From the NCBI GenBank assembly GCA_033961575.1, contig CM066737.1, positions 60,284,771 to 60,348,770 on the forward strand: a stretch of 64,000 nucleotides of DNA. Direction: 5' to 3'. The notes beneath the pieces were generated by a model. That model had not been told where the DNA came from. It ran no database searches and saw nothing but the letters and a program-made list of their open reading frames with translations. Within the stretch, counting starts at the first letter, position 1. Each line of letters opens with the position of its first letter. The position numbers and the translations under genes were made by a program. Below, one piece after another: positions 31,440 to 42,511 of the stretch. Source of the stretch: Aselliscus stoliczkanus (Eukaryota > Chordata > Mammalia > Chiroptera > Hipposideridae).

Positions 31440-32200
31440 TCCTAGTGATAGAAGTGTAGGGTATAATTCACCTTTTATTTACAAGGATATTCTATCATGT
31501 CCAGAACTATTGGACCCATAAGAACTTCACTTATGTGGAAGGCCTCCTTCATGAGTTTTATCTCACATCCTAAAGAAAACATCTGTCGTACTAAGACATC
31601 TAGGTTACTGGCCACCTCCTGCTTACTATAGCTAATCAGTATATGATTGCTATAGTGGACAAGTGAGAGATGGCTCTACAGAATATCAAGATGATTAAGG
31701 TTTCTATGTACTATATGTGATGGAGGAAAAGTTAACATAGCCCTGGGGCAACACAATTAATGTGTAATGCTGTCCCTGATATGTGAAGGTGAACTGTTTT
31801 GATCCTTCTTAATAATGGGGTTCAAGAAGAAGACATTCTATAGATTGATAGGTAGATAACAAGTGCCAAAGACTTTGTTGATCTGCTCCAGTAAAGTTAC
31901 TATATCTGGTACATCAGCTTCACATGGGGCTGTGATCTGCTTAATTTTATGATAATCCACTCTCATCTTTCAAGATCTATCTGCTTTTTCAGGGTCAGAT
32001 GGGTGAATTGAATGGAGATACTGGTAATGATTGCCATCTCTTCTCCTCTTAAGTCTTTTATGTTGGCACTAATTTCTGCAGTTCTTTCCAGGATGCAGAA
32101 CTCCTTCTGATTGATTATATTGGTGGGAGGAATTTCAATGATGTCCACTTTACTCTTCATACTATAATGGCCATTGCTCCAAAGTTCGAGTAACCAACAC
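31440..32200 (-). pseudogene. Endogenous retrovirus pol (reverse transcriptase) remnant, ERV-L-like
   Basis: On the minus strand, fragments of a retroviral RT can be followed: a block like MRVDYHKIKQITAPCEADVP near 31960-31900, VPDIVTLLEQINKVFGTCY next, then VLPQGYVN near 31760-31735 (the conserved LPQG region). The catalytic YxDD position reads Y-S-N-H and is lost. Stops and frameshifts are frequent. The order and wording fit ERV-L (class III), which I recognise from memory. It is an old, inactive copy. Confidence 0.72.
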
Positions 32201-32600
32201 AAGGGTTTGCAACCTTATGATTCCAATTATACACTTGCAGACCTATACATAAGCACAGAGTATGCTTATTAACCTCTTGGGTACACTGTGAGATGGACTT
32301 GGGCAAAAACCGCATTTATAACCTTACTCCATGAGCCCCCATTTTAGCTAGAGGAACATAATGATGTTCCAGGTATTCTCATATCAGTGTTACTTCAGTA
32401 CCTATAGCTAATAGCTCTTGAAAAGTCTGGATATTCTCTTTTCACCAGTGTACAGCTTCCTTGGAAAATGGATGAAGGTTTTTTTGGAGAAGGACCAGGG
32501 GCATATTTGACATATACCATTGTGGTGTTGCAAGGTCAAGCTTCACATTCAATCAATGAAGTCTACATCTGTAATTGACTTAGATCTGGAAACTGAGTTA
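32201..32600 (-). mobile_element. Probable ERV-L-like sequence upstream of RT
   Basis: Continues the minus-strand element upstream of RT (protease/early pol expected). No motif is preserved well enough to name. Confidence 0.4.
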
Positions 32601-32604
32601 AATA

Positions 32605-32760
32605 TTTTTATTTTATTTTTTATTAAATTTATTGGGGTGACATTGGTTAGTGAAATTATATAGGTTTCAAATGTATATTTCTATAATACATCATCTATAT
32701 ACTGCATTATGTGTTCACCACCTAAAGTCTAGAGTCTGTTCTTAATTACAGTGGTTGATG
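32605..32760 (-). mobile_element. L1 3'UTR fragment
   Basis: Antisense L1 end (TTTATTGGGGTGACATTGGT, CATTATGTGTTCACCACCTA) inserted in the ERV-like block. 5'-truncated. Confidence 0.85.
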
Positions 32761-32774
32761 TCGGCATTCGTGTC

Positions 32775-32840
32775 TCTCTGTGTCTCTATCTTTATCTCTC
32801 TGTCTCTCTCTCTCATTTTATCTCCCTCCCTCTCTCTAAA
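32775..32840. repeat. (TC)-rich simple repeat
   Basis: CTCTCTGTCTCT-type run. Confidence 0.85.
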
Positions 32841-34700
32841 AGTTGAGTAATAACAAGCTAGTCTGCTGCCATCTATCTTGCTCCTAAGAACACCATAATC
32901 TATATTTGCCATTGTCAAAGATTATTGTGGATCAGAGCACCCTGGTTGTTATGGAGGACTTCTTGGCCATTTTATTGCCATTATAACCACCTTACTTCTA
33001 ATGTCACTTGACTTCTGACATTCCAGAATCCTATTACCTCCAGCAAGGCTAGGAAGCCCATTTCCAAGGCAGCATCTCCTACTGTCTATCTTAGCCTTAG
33101 GGGGCAGGCACCACTGATCTTTCAAAGATGCCAATGTCCCTAGAGTTAGTGCTTTTCTTTTTGTCTTAACAAAGAAAATGTTTTCTTGGCCTTCCTAAGA
33201 ATGTAGTCAGGTAGTTGGGTCTCAGCTCACATAATACACATATTCTACCATTTCTACTTTCCTGGGTCTTAGGATGCCCTTCCTCAATGCTATGCTAAAA
33301 CAAAGTTGTGGCAACTTCAGTCATTTACTGAAGATAATCATCATGACCAAGATTCAAAGAACTAGCCCAGCAGACTGCTATGATATGACAATTGTTAGTG
33401 TTCTTGACAGATCATTTAATCTCATGCTATCATTGAGTGTCCAGAGTACTCTGTATCAATAAATTTCCACCTACATAGCCTTAGATTAACTCATTTTTGT
33501 CATAACCCTTAAAGTTCACTTCTATAATACATGAGTTCTCCCAGTTTCTGCTAGTACATGTTATCCAGGGCTGGCAATATCTGCATGATATTTCTTAGTG
33601 GGTGCTTGAACACTATGTCCCACACACACACTAGCTGATACTTGACTCTGGTTATTGGACTGAAAATAACGGGAAGTGATAAGGGAAGATTTTGAGTATA
33701 TAAACCACCATCTTGTAAGGCACCAGCATCATTTGAAGTTACTGCATAGCCTCAAGGCAAGTAGGCTTTCCTTCGATAAATGGGGGATTCAGGAGAATCT
33801 GGATATCTGGATGGCAAAATTGTCTAGCTTTGTGAACCTAAGTTCACAAGTTTCAGTGTCTCACACTTTTCCTAGAGGAATGTTGAATTTTCTATGGAAG
33901 ATCTGTAGAGCTTTACATATACTTTGTTTTAGGAAGTTTTTGCATTCTTATAACTGTTTATCAAAATCTATTCTACAGCTGCAGGAGATGAGAGTTCCCT
34001 TTATAGCTTCCATAAATGCCTTTTGAATTTCACAGAATGCCTTAAATTGTCAGTTGGCTACCTTGAGATTATCATTTTGTTTTTGAATGTTTCCAATGTT
34101 GTTGACAGAAAACAGTCCACTACACAATTGTTTTAATTAACATCTCTCTTGTATTGTTCAAGTTCCACTGGTAGTGCAATTCTCAATGAGCCTCTTTCAA
34201 ATTGTACCTCATTCCAATTAACCACATGTGAAAAGACTACAATTGTAAAAAACAAAAAAACTGAAGGAAAGTTACTATCACCTCCACATGTAACATCAGC
34301 AATGGATTTCATATTTCTATCTGGTTGGGGAATAATCCATCTTCAAATTCCATCCAGAGGGTCTGCTACTTAGTAACAACTATGGTACCGTATATCTTAG
34401 GCTAGATTCCCCAGAAAGCAGAAGGATAAGCAAATACTTATATGCTACTACTTCATTAAGTAGTGAAATTTCACATGTAAGGAGTAAGAGATGAGAGAAC
34501 TAAGGCACAAGAGGAGAGGAAGAGACAGTATAAGAATAATTTATTAAGCTAGCTGACACTGTCTATAAAAGATATCTCTATATTTCAGAGTCTTCACCTT
34601 AAAAGCTGTATACAGTATATGTTTGAACAGTCTATCCAGAGGAGAAAGGTGAGATGGGGAAGAACTTATCCATCATTTTCTTTCTCCTATTGCTAAAATT
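32841..34700 (-). mobile_element. Possible ERV-L-like gag/5' internal sequence
   Basis: Placed upstream of the RT on the minus strand. Antisense phrases such as GGGGGCAGGCACCACTGATC (near 33100) recall ERV-L internal regions. The longest plus-strand frame here (33676-34026) has no recognisable domain and is probably chance. No LTR pair identified. Confidence 0.3.
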
Positions 34701-35010
34701 TAACCTCATGTAGTGTCAACTCTTTTACGTTTCCAAGTTGCACATATGTGAGGCAGTAGGTCAAAATAAGAAACAAGATTCTGGTGAAGTCATGTCTACA
34801 TGATGTTGTCCAGAGTCCAAAGAGAACTGGTTACTATAGTAAGGGCTGGAACAAGAGACAGATGAGTCTGAAGGTACATAAAGAGTGTTTGATACATAGT
34901 TTTATCTTTTCACACTTCTTTCATGAAATCACATTTCCCATCCTTGTGTTTGCTCTCTTATGTTCTTTTATATAGATATGTGCTCTTAGCTAAGAGAGGT
35001 AGTTTATTAA
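34701..35010. other. Unassigned intergenic DNA
   Basis: Nothing recognised. Confidence 0.4.
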
Positions 35011-35022
35011 AAGTTTTCCTTT

Positions 35023-35127
35023 GGGCCGGCTGAGTGGCACGGTGGTTAAGCACTGGCTTTGGAAGCCAGCAGCCCCGGTTCTGTCCCACATATGAGGGCC
35101 AGAGATACTGCCCTCAAAAAAAAAAAG
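35023..35127 (+). mobile_element. Short tRNA-headed SINE
   Basis: GGGCCGGCTGAGTGGCACGG head to a poly(A) tail. Target duplication AGTTTTCCTTT (35012-35022 and 35128-35138) is perfect. Confidence 0.94.
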
Positions 35128-35214
35128 AGTTTTCCTTTGATAATTCATGGCAATATTTTTAGTCACAGTTTTCATCTTCTCTGACACATAAATCTTCAGA
35201 GTGTTTTGGGTTTT

Positions 35215-37365
35215 TTTGCTTTAATTCACATGAATTAAGGTTTGTTCTTTTTACTGTAAAGTTCTATGGGTTTGAGAAATGTATTTGTATTTACAATGTA
35301 TCCACCATTATAGTATAATACTGAATAGTTTAACCACCCTAACAAATTCCCTTTATTACACTAACTTGACTTCCTCATCCCTTTCCCCCAACCTCTGGAA
35401 GTCACTGAGCTTTACTGATTTTCCTTTTCCAGAATGTTATATCATTATATACATAGACTTTTCATACATCTGTCATACAACAGTTTAATTATAAGTGCAT
35501 AGCACTTTCAAACTGGCTGTTTTCACTTAACAACATACATTTAACATTCACTCTTTTTTTTTTGAGGCTTAATAGCTCTTTTTTATCCCAAAGATTTTAT
35601 TGGGAATTGGGGAACAGCACTGGAGATCAAGGAAGGAGAACAGACAAGTTGCTGTCTTTTTGTTCTTTAGTCTAGTTGTGGAGGACTTCACTTCACTGGC
35701 GCATGTTGGTATTGTCATCATTGTTCTCTTCTTGGTTGAGTCAGATTGGTCGCCAGCCATTGGACAGCCACTCAAGGTGGCTCACAATAGCTCTCACCGG
35801 CTGCCGCTTGATCATGCTAGCTGCCAGCCACTCATGGTAGCTTACAACAGCCCACTGCAGCAGGGGCTGCAGCCTTCGCCATTCTAACGACTCATGACAA
35901 CCCAGTTCCAGGTGGAGCTGTTGTTCACCATCTTAGATGTAGAGGGCACAGCATCACTGGACCATGTGGGATCAGAACCTGCGGCCCTACTGCTCAGCTC
36001 TCGTGATCCCAAGCCAACTCTTAACCAACAAGCCACTCAGCCAGCCGAATAGCTCACTTTTTATTGCTAAATAATATTCCATTGTATGGATGCATGAGTT
36101 TGTTTATCCATTCTCCTAATAAAGGGCACTTTAGTTATTTCCAGATTTTGAGGGTGGTTAAATACCTAGGAAAGTGATTGATGGACTGCATGGACAGCTT
36201 AGATTTACTTTTGTAAGAAATCACCAGCTGACTTCCAAAGTTGCTATAGCATTTTGCATTATGACCAGCAATGAAAGAGAGTTCCTGTTGCTCCACATAC
36301 ATGCTAATGATTGATACTGTCATTTATTTTTTTGATTTTAACTAAGCTAATAGGTGCCTAGTGGTAACTAATTCTTGTTTTAATTCACAATTCCCTAGTG
36401 ATGAATCACATTGAGTATATCTTCATAGGCTTATTTTGCATCTGCATATAATTTTGTGTGAGTTGTGTGTTAAGATCCTTTGCCCATTTAAAAATTTTTT
36501 TATTGTTGTGTTTTAACAGCTTTGTGTGTATTTTGGATAGAAATCTATCACATATGTACTTTGTAAATATTTTCACACAATATGTATCTTGCATTTTTAT
36601 TCTCTTAACAGTAATTTTTGCAGAGTGAGGTTTTAATTTTTTTATAAAATCAAACCTATTTTTTTCTTTAGTGGATTACCTCTTGGTGTATTATATATAA
36701 AAACTAATTTCCACATCCAAGGTTACCTAAATTTTTCCTATGTTTTCTTCCAAAATTTTATAGTTTAATTTTGTAATTATTTATGTATCCCTTTTGAGTT
36801 AACTATTGTGAAAGGTGTAAAGTTTGTATCTAGATTCATATTTTTACATATGGACATCCAATTGTTCCAGACATAGTTGATGAAAAGCTATCCTCTTTCC
36901 ATTGAATTGTCTCTGATTCTTTGTCTAAGATCATATCCTGATTATTATAGCTTTAAAGTAAATAAATTAAATATTGTGAGTCCTCCAAATTTGTTTTTCT
37001 TCAGCATTGTACTGACTCTTGCCTTTTACCTTTCTATAAAACTCCTATTACAATCAATTTGTTGGTATCTACAAAATAACTTCCTGGGAGTTTTGATTGG
37101 AATTTTGGTGAATCTGTAGATAACATTGGGAAGAGCTTATACTTAAAATACTGAGTTTCTCACTCCATTAACAAATATTATCTCTATTTATTTAGATAAT
37201 CTTTGACTTCTCTCATCAGAGTTTTTTTTTAGGTTTTCTCATATGGACCCTGTACATTTTTGTTAAATTTATACCTAAGAGTTTTAATTTTGTCATATTA
37301 TACATGATTTTTTTTAACTTTGGTATTTATATTATTCATTGCTGGTATATAGAAAAACAATTGAA
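35215..37365 (-). mobile_element. Ancient L1 ORF2 and 3' region
   Basis: A long, collinear antisense ORF2: the 3' region near 35280-35560, then (after a SINE) TTATTGCTAAATAATATTCC, the TTTGCCCATTTAAAAATTTT block near 36480, TCCATTGAATTGTCTCTGAT near 36900 and GGAATTTTGGTGAATCTGTA near 37100. About 1.6 kb of old L1 with many stops. Confidence 0.78.
35581..36047 (-). mobile_element. Long composite SINE (T+ type)
   Basis: Inverted copy: AAAGATTTTATTGGGAATTG at the tail side, the same middle blocks as 14838, and head CCACTCAGCCAGCC. Flanking AATAGCTC(T/AC)TTTTTAT copies (from 35571 and 36048) are the target duplication. Confidence 0.9.
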
Positions 37366-39040
37366 GGGAGTGACATGAGCAAGATGATAGAATAAGAAGT
37401 CCCTGCCTTTATACCTCAAAATAGGGATCTAAGAATGATATATGGACCAAAATACCTTTATGAGAGGTCATGAATTCAGTTAAGAAGTTGCAGCAACCCA
37501 GGAAAGTATAAAACCAAGAACAGCTGCATTGAAACAGGTAAGAAGAGCAATATCAATTTATCCATGCCAGCTTTTTCTCCAGCCAGTACAGCTTAGAGTT
37601 GAAATCACATTGGCCCACAGCTTCTCCCCTGGGGGAGAGAATGGAGTGTGTCTCTACTGTCTCAGCTTTTTCATGCACAGCCCTATGGAAAATAAATGGG
37701 TGTCTTACTACGTCCAGCATGTATCTTCAAGATTGGGAGAAGAAGCACAGTTTTGAAACCTTTCCCTCACTAAAAAGGAGGAGGAGTGGAACATGCCCAC
37801 TCACAGAAAATGTTTGAGAGGTTTTCAGTATCTCTAGCCACGTTGTTGGTGAAGGTCTTTGTGTATTGAAGCCCAGTCTCTAAAGACTGGAAGAGGTAGC
37901 TATTTCTTTAATTGTACAGACATTAATGAAAAGATACAAAGGGCACAAAGAATCAGGGGAATATAATAAAACCAAAGGAACAAAATAATATTGAGTAACA
38001 AACACTAAATAAATGGCAATCTATAAATTACCTGACAATGAACACAAAATAATCATTTAAAAAAATCTTAGTGAGGTATAAGAGAACACAAAACACTAAA
38101 GAAAATGAGAAAACAATACATGAACAAAATGAGAATATCAGCAACGTTATAGGAACTATCAAACGAACCAAACAAACATCGGAGCTGAAGATTACAAAAC
38201 CTAAACTGCAACACTCAATAGAAAGCTTCAACTGCAGTCTTGATAAACCAGAAAAAAAGAATCACAGGGATGGCCGAGTGGCCTGGTGGTTAAGTGCTGG
38301 CTTGAGAAGCCAGCAGCCCTGATTCGGGTCCCACATATGGGGGCCATTGACTCTGCCCTCAGAAAAAAAAAAGAATCACAGAACTCAGAGGGGTCATTTA
38401 AAATTCCTCGATCAGAGGTACAAAGAAAATAAGAATGAAAGTGAGTGAAGAAATCCTATAGGATACCATCAAGGAAATTAATATAAGCATTGTAGGTGAT
38501 CCAGAAGAAGAGAGAGAGAAAGGGGCAGGAAGCATCTTTGAAGAATTAAATGGCTGAAAATTTTCCAAATCTAGGGAAAGAAATTGACATACATGTTCAT
38601 GAAGCCCAAAGGATTCCACATATTATAATTTTAAAGAAGTTTACACTGCAACACATTATAATCAAATTATCAAAAGTCTAAAAAAAAGAGAATTTTGAAA
38701 GTGGCAAGAGGAAAACAACTTGTTATGTACAGCAGAGCTGCCATAAGACAATCAACATATTTTTCATCAGAAGCTTTACAGCCCAGAAAGAATTGGGATG
38801 ATATATTCAAATTACTGAAATGGAAAAAATAATCCAACCCAAAACACTATACCCAGAAAACTCGTTCTTGAAAAATTAAGGAGACAAAAAGACTTTTTCA
38901 GAGAAACAATATCTGAGGGACTTAAACACCACGAGACATGGCATATAAGAAATATTAAGGTGGATTCTTCAAATTCGAATAAAAGAATGCTAAAGACAAC
39001 ATGAAAACATAAGTATAAAACACATTGGTGCAGTTCTTTA
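37366..39040 (+). mobile_element. Old L1 5'UTR and ORF1 region
   Basis: Begins with a 5'UTR-like start (GACATGAGCAAGATGATAGA) and leads into ORF1-like sequence: a K/E-rich coil near 38070-38230, then GAAAATTTTCCAAATCTAGG, GAAGCCCAAAGGATTCCACA, and the C-terminal AGAAAACTCGTTCTTGAAAA block. No open frame longer than ~80 codons remains. A SINE interrupts it at 38268. Confidence 0.7.
38268..38371 (+). mobile_element. Short tRNA-headed SINE
   Basis: GGATGGCCGAGTGGCCTGG head to A tail, with target duplication AAAGAATCACAG (about 38256-38267 and 38370-38381). Confidence 0.93.
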
Positions 39041-39044
39041 GATT

Positions 39045-39152
39045 TTATTTTTTATTTTTGAGGGCAGTGTCACTGGCCCTCATATGTGGGACCGAACCGA
39101 GGCCGCTGGCTTCCCAAGCCAGCGCTTAACCACCGTGCCACACGGCCGGCCC
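39045..39152 (-). mobile_element. Short tRNA-headed SINE
   Basis: Inverted: TTTTTGAGGGCAGTGTCACT to GCCACACGGCCGGCCC. It sits between the old ORF1 part and the ORF2 part of the L1s. Confidence 0.92.
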
Positions 39153-39908
39153 TATTGTTGCATTTTTATACCAATAATGACCTATCAGAAAGAGAAATTC
39201 AGAAAACAATCCATTTAAAATTGCAGCAAAAGAAAATAATATAGTTAGGAATAAATTTAACCAAGGAAGTAAAAGACCTGTACTCAGAAAATTATAAGAC
39301 ACTGAGGAGAGAAACTGAAGAAGATACAAATAAATAGAAGCATATACCGTGCTCATGGATAGGAAGAATTCACATCACTAAATGTCCATACTACCCAAGG
39401 CAATACGTAGATTCAACTCAACCCTATGAAAATACTGATGGCATGTTTCACAAAGTTAGAACAAATAATTCAAAAATTTATATGGAACTATAAAAGATCT
39501 CAAATAGCCATGACAATCTTGTGAAAGAAGAACAAAGTTTTGGTGTCACGTCACCTGATATCAAACTATACTACAAAACCATAGTAATGAAAATGCTGTT
39601 GGAATAAAAACAGACACATAGATCAATGGAACAGAATAGAGAGCCCAGAAATAAACCCATGCCTGTATGGTTATTTAATCTATGACAAAAGAAGCAAGAA
39701 TATACAATGGGGTAAATATTATTACTTCAATATATGGTGCTGTGAAAACTGGACAGATACATACAAAAAAAATGAAAGTGGACTACCTTCTTACTCCAAA
39801 TACAAAAATAAACTGAAAATAGATTAAAGACTTAAAGGTAAAACCTGAAACCATAAAACTCCTGGAAGAAAACATAGGCAGTAAACTCTCAGACACTATA
39901 TGTAGTTT

Positions 39909-39911
<3 letters not shown>

Positions 39912-39954
<43 letters not shown>
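39912..39954. repeat. (TA)n microsatellite
   Basis: About 21 TA units in the L1 ORF2. Confidence 0.97.
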
Positions 39955-39956
<2 letters not shown>

Positions 39957-39976
39957 TTGGGCAAGGGAAACAAAAA

Positions 39977-40011
<35 letters not shown>

Positions 40012-40014
40012 ACA
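39977..40014. repeat. (AAAT)n microsatellite
   Basis: About nine AAAT units in the L1 ORF2. Confidence 0.97.
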
Positions 40015-41314
40015 AATGTGACTACATCATGCTTAATAGTTTTTGCACAGCAAAGGAAACCATCAACAAAATGAAAAGTCATCCTACTCAATAGGAGAAG
40101 ATACTTGCTAATTTTACATCTGATAAGGGGTTAATATCCAAAATTTATAAAGAACTCATACAATTCTACATCAAAAAATAAGCAATTCAATTTAAAAATG
40201 GGATAGGACCTGAGTAGAACTTTCTCCACAGTGGACATACAGATAGCCAATAGACATATGAAAGATGTTCAATATCACTAATTATCAAGTAAATACAAAA
40301 GAAAACCACCATGAAATGTCATCTCACTCCTGTGAGAATGGCCATCGTCAATAAATCAACAAACAACAAGTGTTGGCTAGGATGTGGAAGAAAGGGAACC
40401 CTTATGTCCTGTTGGTGGAATTGCAAATTTGTTCAGCCACTATGGAAAACACTATGGAGGTTCCTTAAAAAATTAAAAGTAGAACCACCTTATGACCCAT
40501 CAATTCCACTTCTGGGTATTTATGTTAAGAAGTTCAAAACATTAATTCAAAATGATATATGCACTCTTATGTTCACTGCAATGATATTTACAATAGCCAA
40601 GAAATGGAAGCAACCAAAATGTCAACCAACAGATGATTGGCTAAAAAGATGTGGTACATATTTATAATGGAATATTATTCTCCCATAAAGAGAATGAAAT
40701 CTTACCATTTGTGACAACATGCATGGACCTAGAGGGTATTATTCTAAGTAAAATAAGTCAGACTTAGAAAAACCCATATCATGTGATCTCATTTATGTAT
40801 GGGATATAAAGAACACAGTAAATGAAAAAAAAAAAACAGAAACAGACTCATAGATACAAAAATCAAACTGCTAGTTACTAGATAGAGGGTGTTTGGGAGG
40901 CAGGTTTAGAAAGGCGAAGGGATTAAGAAGTACAAATTGGTAGTTACAAAATTGTCACAAGTATTTAAAGTTCAGTATGGGGAATATAGTCAATAATATT
41001 GGAAAAAGTATGTCTTGTGTCAGGTGAGTACTAGACTTACCAGGGGGATCACTTCATAAATTATGCAAATTAACCACTGTGCTGCACACCCGAAACTAAT
41101 ATAAAATAATATTGAATATCAACCATAGTTGAAAAAATAGTCAAAGGTATATAAAGTACAGCATAAGGAAAAATGCAATAATACTGTAATAACTATGTGA
41201 ACTATGTAGTGTCAGCGGTGTAATAGACTTATTGGAGTCACCACTTTGCATGGCATATAAATGTCTAATCATTATGTTATTTTGTACACCTGAAATTAAT
41301 AATAAAAAAAAGTT

Positions 41315-42029
41315 AAGCTTTATATGAGAGATATTTTTTATAGGGAGCCAGATTGCTAGTACTGAACTTTAGCAGTAAACAAAGTAACAGTACTAGTATG
41401 GATTTGAGAATAAAATTTCATTACCAACAAAGGATTTGAAGTACTGTCTTCAGAACCTGAGTACAGAGTTGTTGTTTCTTCATTAAAGTTAGTTTTGAGA
41501 TTTGTTTGAAATTTTTTTCATAGGTTAATGTACAGTTTCTTTATTCATTCCACTAATAAACGTTTATTTTGCATGTACTAAGAAAAGCAATATTTATGTT
41601 TATTACCTGCAAGCATTTTCTTGCTATTCTATTCTAGTCTGTTATATCTTGCATTGCTGGTTGCAACCTACTCAATTGATTTATAACCCATTGGTTGATC
41701 ACAAAGGAGAGTTTGAAAATTACTGTTTTTTACATTGCTTTAAAAAATGTGCTCCATTTTTCTATCCCTTCCTGCTGTATATCCTAGTTGAACCTCCCTC
41801 TCCACATGACTTGCCATTCATCCGTTGAATGCTGAGAGACCATTCCCATTCACTTTTTTTCTGGCACCCTCTGTATCTCCTTCCTACACCTTCCTAAATT
41901 GGCATTGTCACACTTCCTTCAAGCATTCAATTCTTAGAACAGATAATGTTAAGACTCAAGGAAAATCACCTTTAATGGGTACAAGAAATGGTGACAAGTT
42001 CATACATTTTATTCAATGCTGAAATAGAA
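41315..42029. other. Unassigned intergenic DNA
   Basis: No repeat family or gene recognised. Confidence 0.45.
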
Positions 42030-42460
42030 AAATCAATACTATTAGTTTTCTATTGCTGTATAAGAAATTACCACAAATTTCATGGCTTAAAATAAAACAG
42101 CTTTCATGGGTCAGATGTCCAGAAACAGTTCAGTTGAGACATCTGCTTAGGGTTTCTCAAGGATGACATCAGAGTGTTGGCAATGGCTGTGATCTCATCT
42201 GGAGCTCAAATTCCTCCTCCAAGCTTACTGGTTGTTGGAAGTATTCGGCTCCTTGGGGCTGTGGCTGGTTTCTTCAAGGCCACCAGTGTAGTCTCTTTTT
42301 TCAAAAATGTCTTAGTTCCTTTTTTAAAGGTCTACCTGATTAGGCCACACCCACCCATATCCCTTGTGATTAACTATAAGTCAACTGGTTAAAAACCTAA
42401 TCATGAGAGTGATATCCCATTCACAGTTCCTGCCCACACTGAAGGGGAGGGAATCATATA
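42030..42460 (+). mobile_element. Old interspersed repeat, family unresolved
   Basis: TAGTTTTCTATTGCTGTATA, ATTACCACAAATTTCATGGC, a GGCTGTGATCTCATCTGGAG block and CCCACACTGAAGGGGAGGGA in order form a well-known old mammalian repeat phrase. I do not recall the family name with certainty. Confidence 0.6.
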
Positions 42461-42461
42461 G

Positions 42462-42465
<4 letters not shown>

Positions 42466-42508
<43 letters not shown>
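42466..42508. repeat. (AT)n microsatellite
   Basis: About 21 AT units. Confidence 0.97.

Positions 42509-42511
<3 letters not shown>

Larger units (their letters stand above)
39153..41314 (+). mobile_element. L1 ORF2 (RT end to C-terminus) with 3'UTR repeated
   Basis: Sense ORF2 from CCTATCAGAAAGAGAAATTC to the C-terminal Cys-rich domain; the frame 40311-40667 reads [20 protein letters not shown], with the final His of the knuckle changed to Ser. Then a 3'UTR, an L1 end at about 41085-41130 and a second 3'UTR/end module to 41314. Microsatellites at 39912 and 39977 expanded inside it. Confidence 0.87.
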
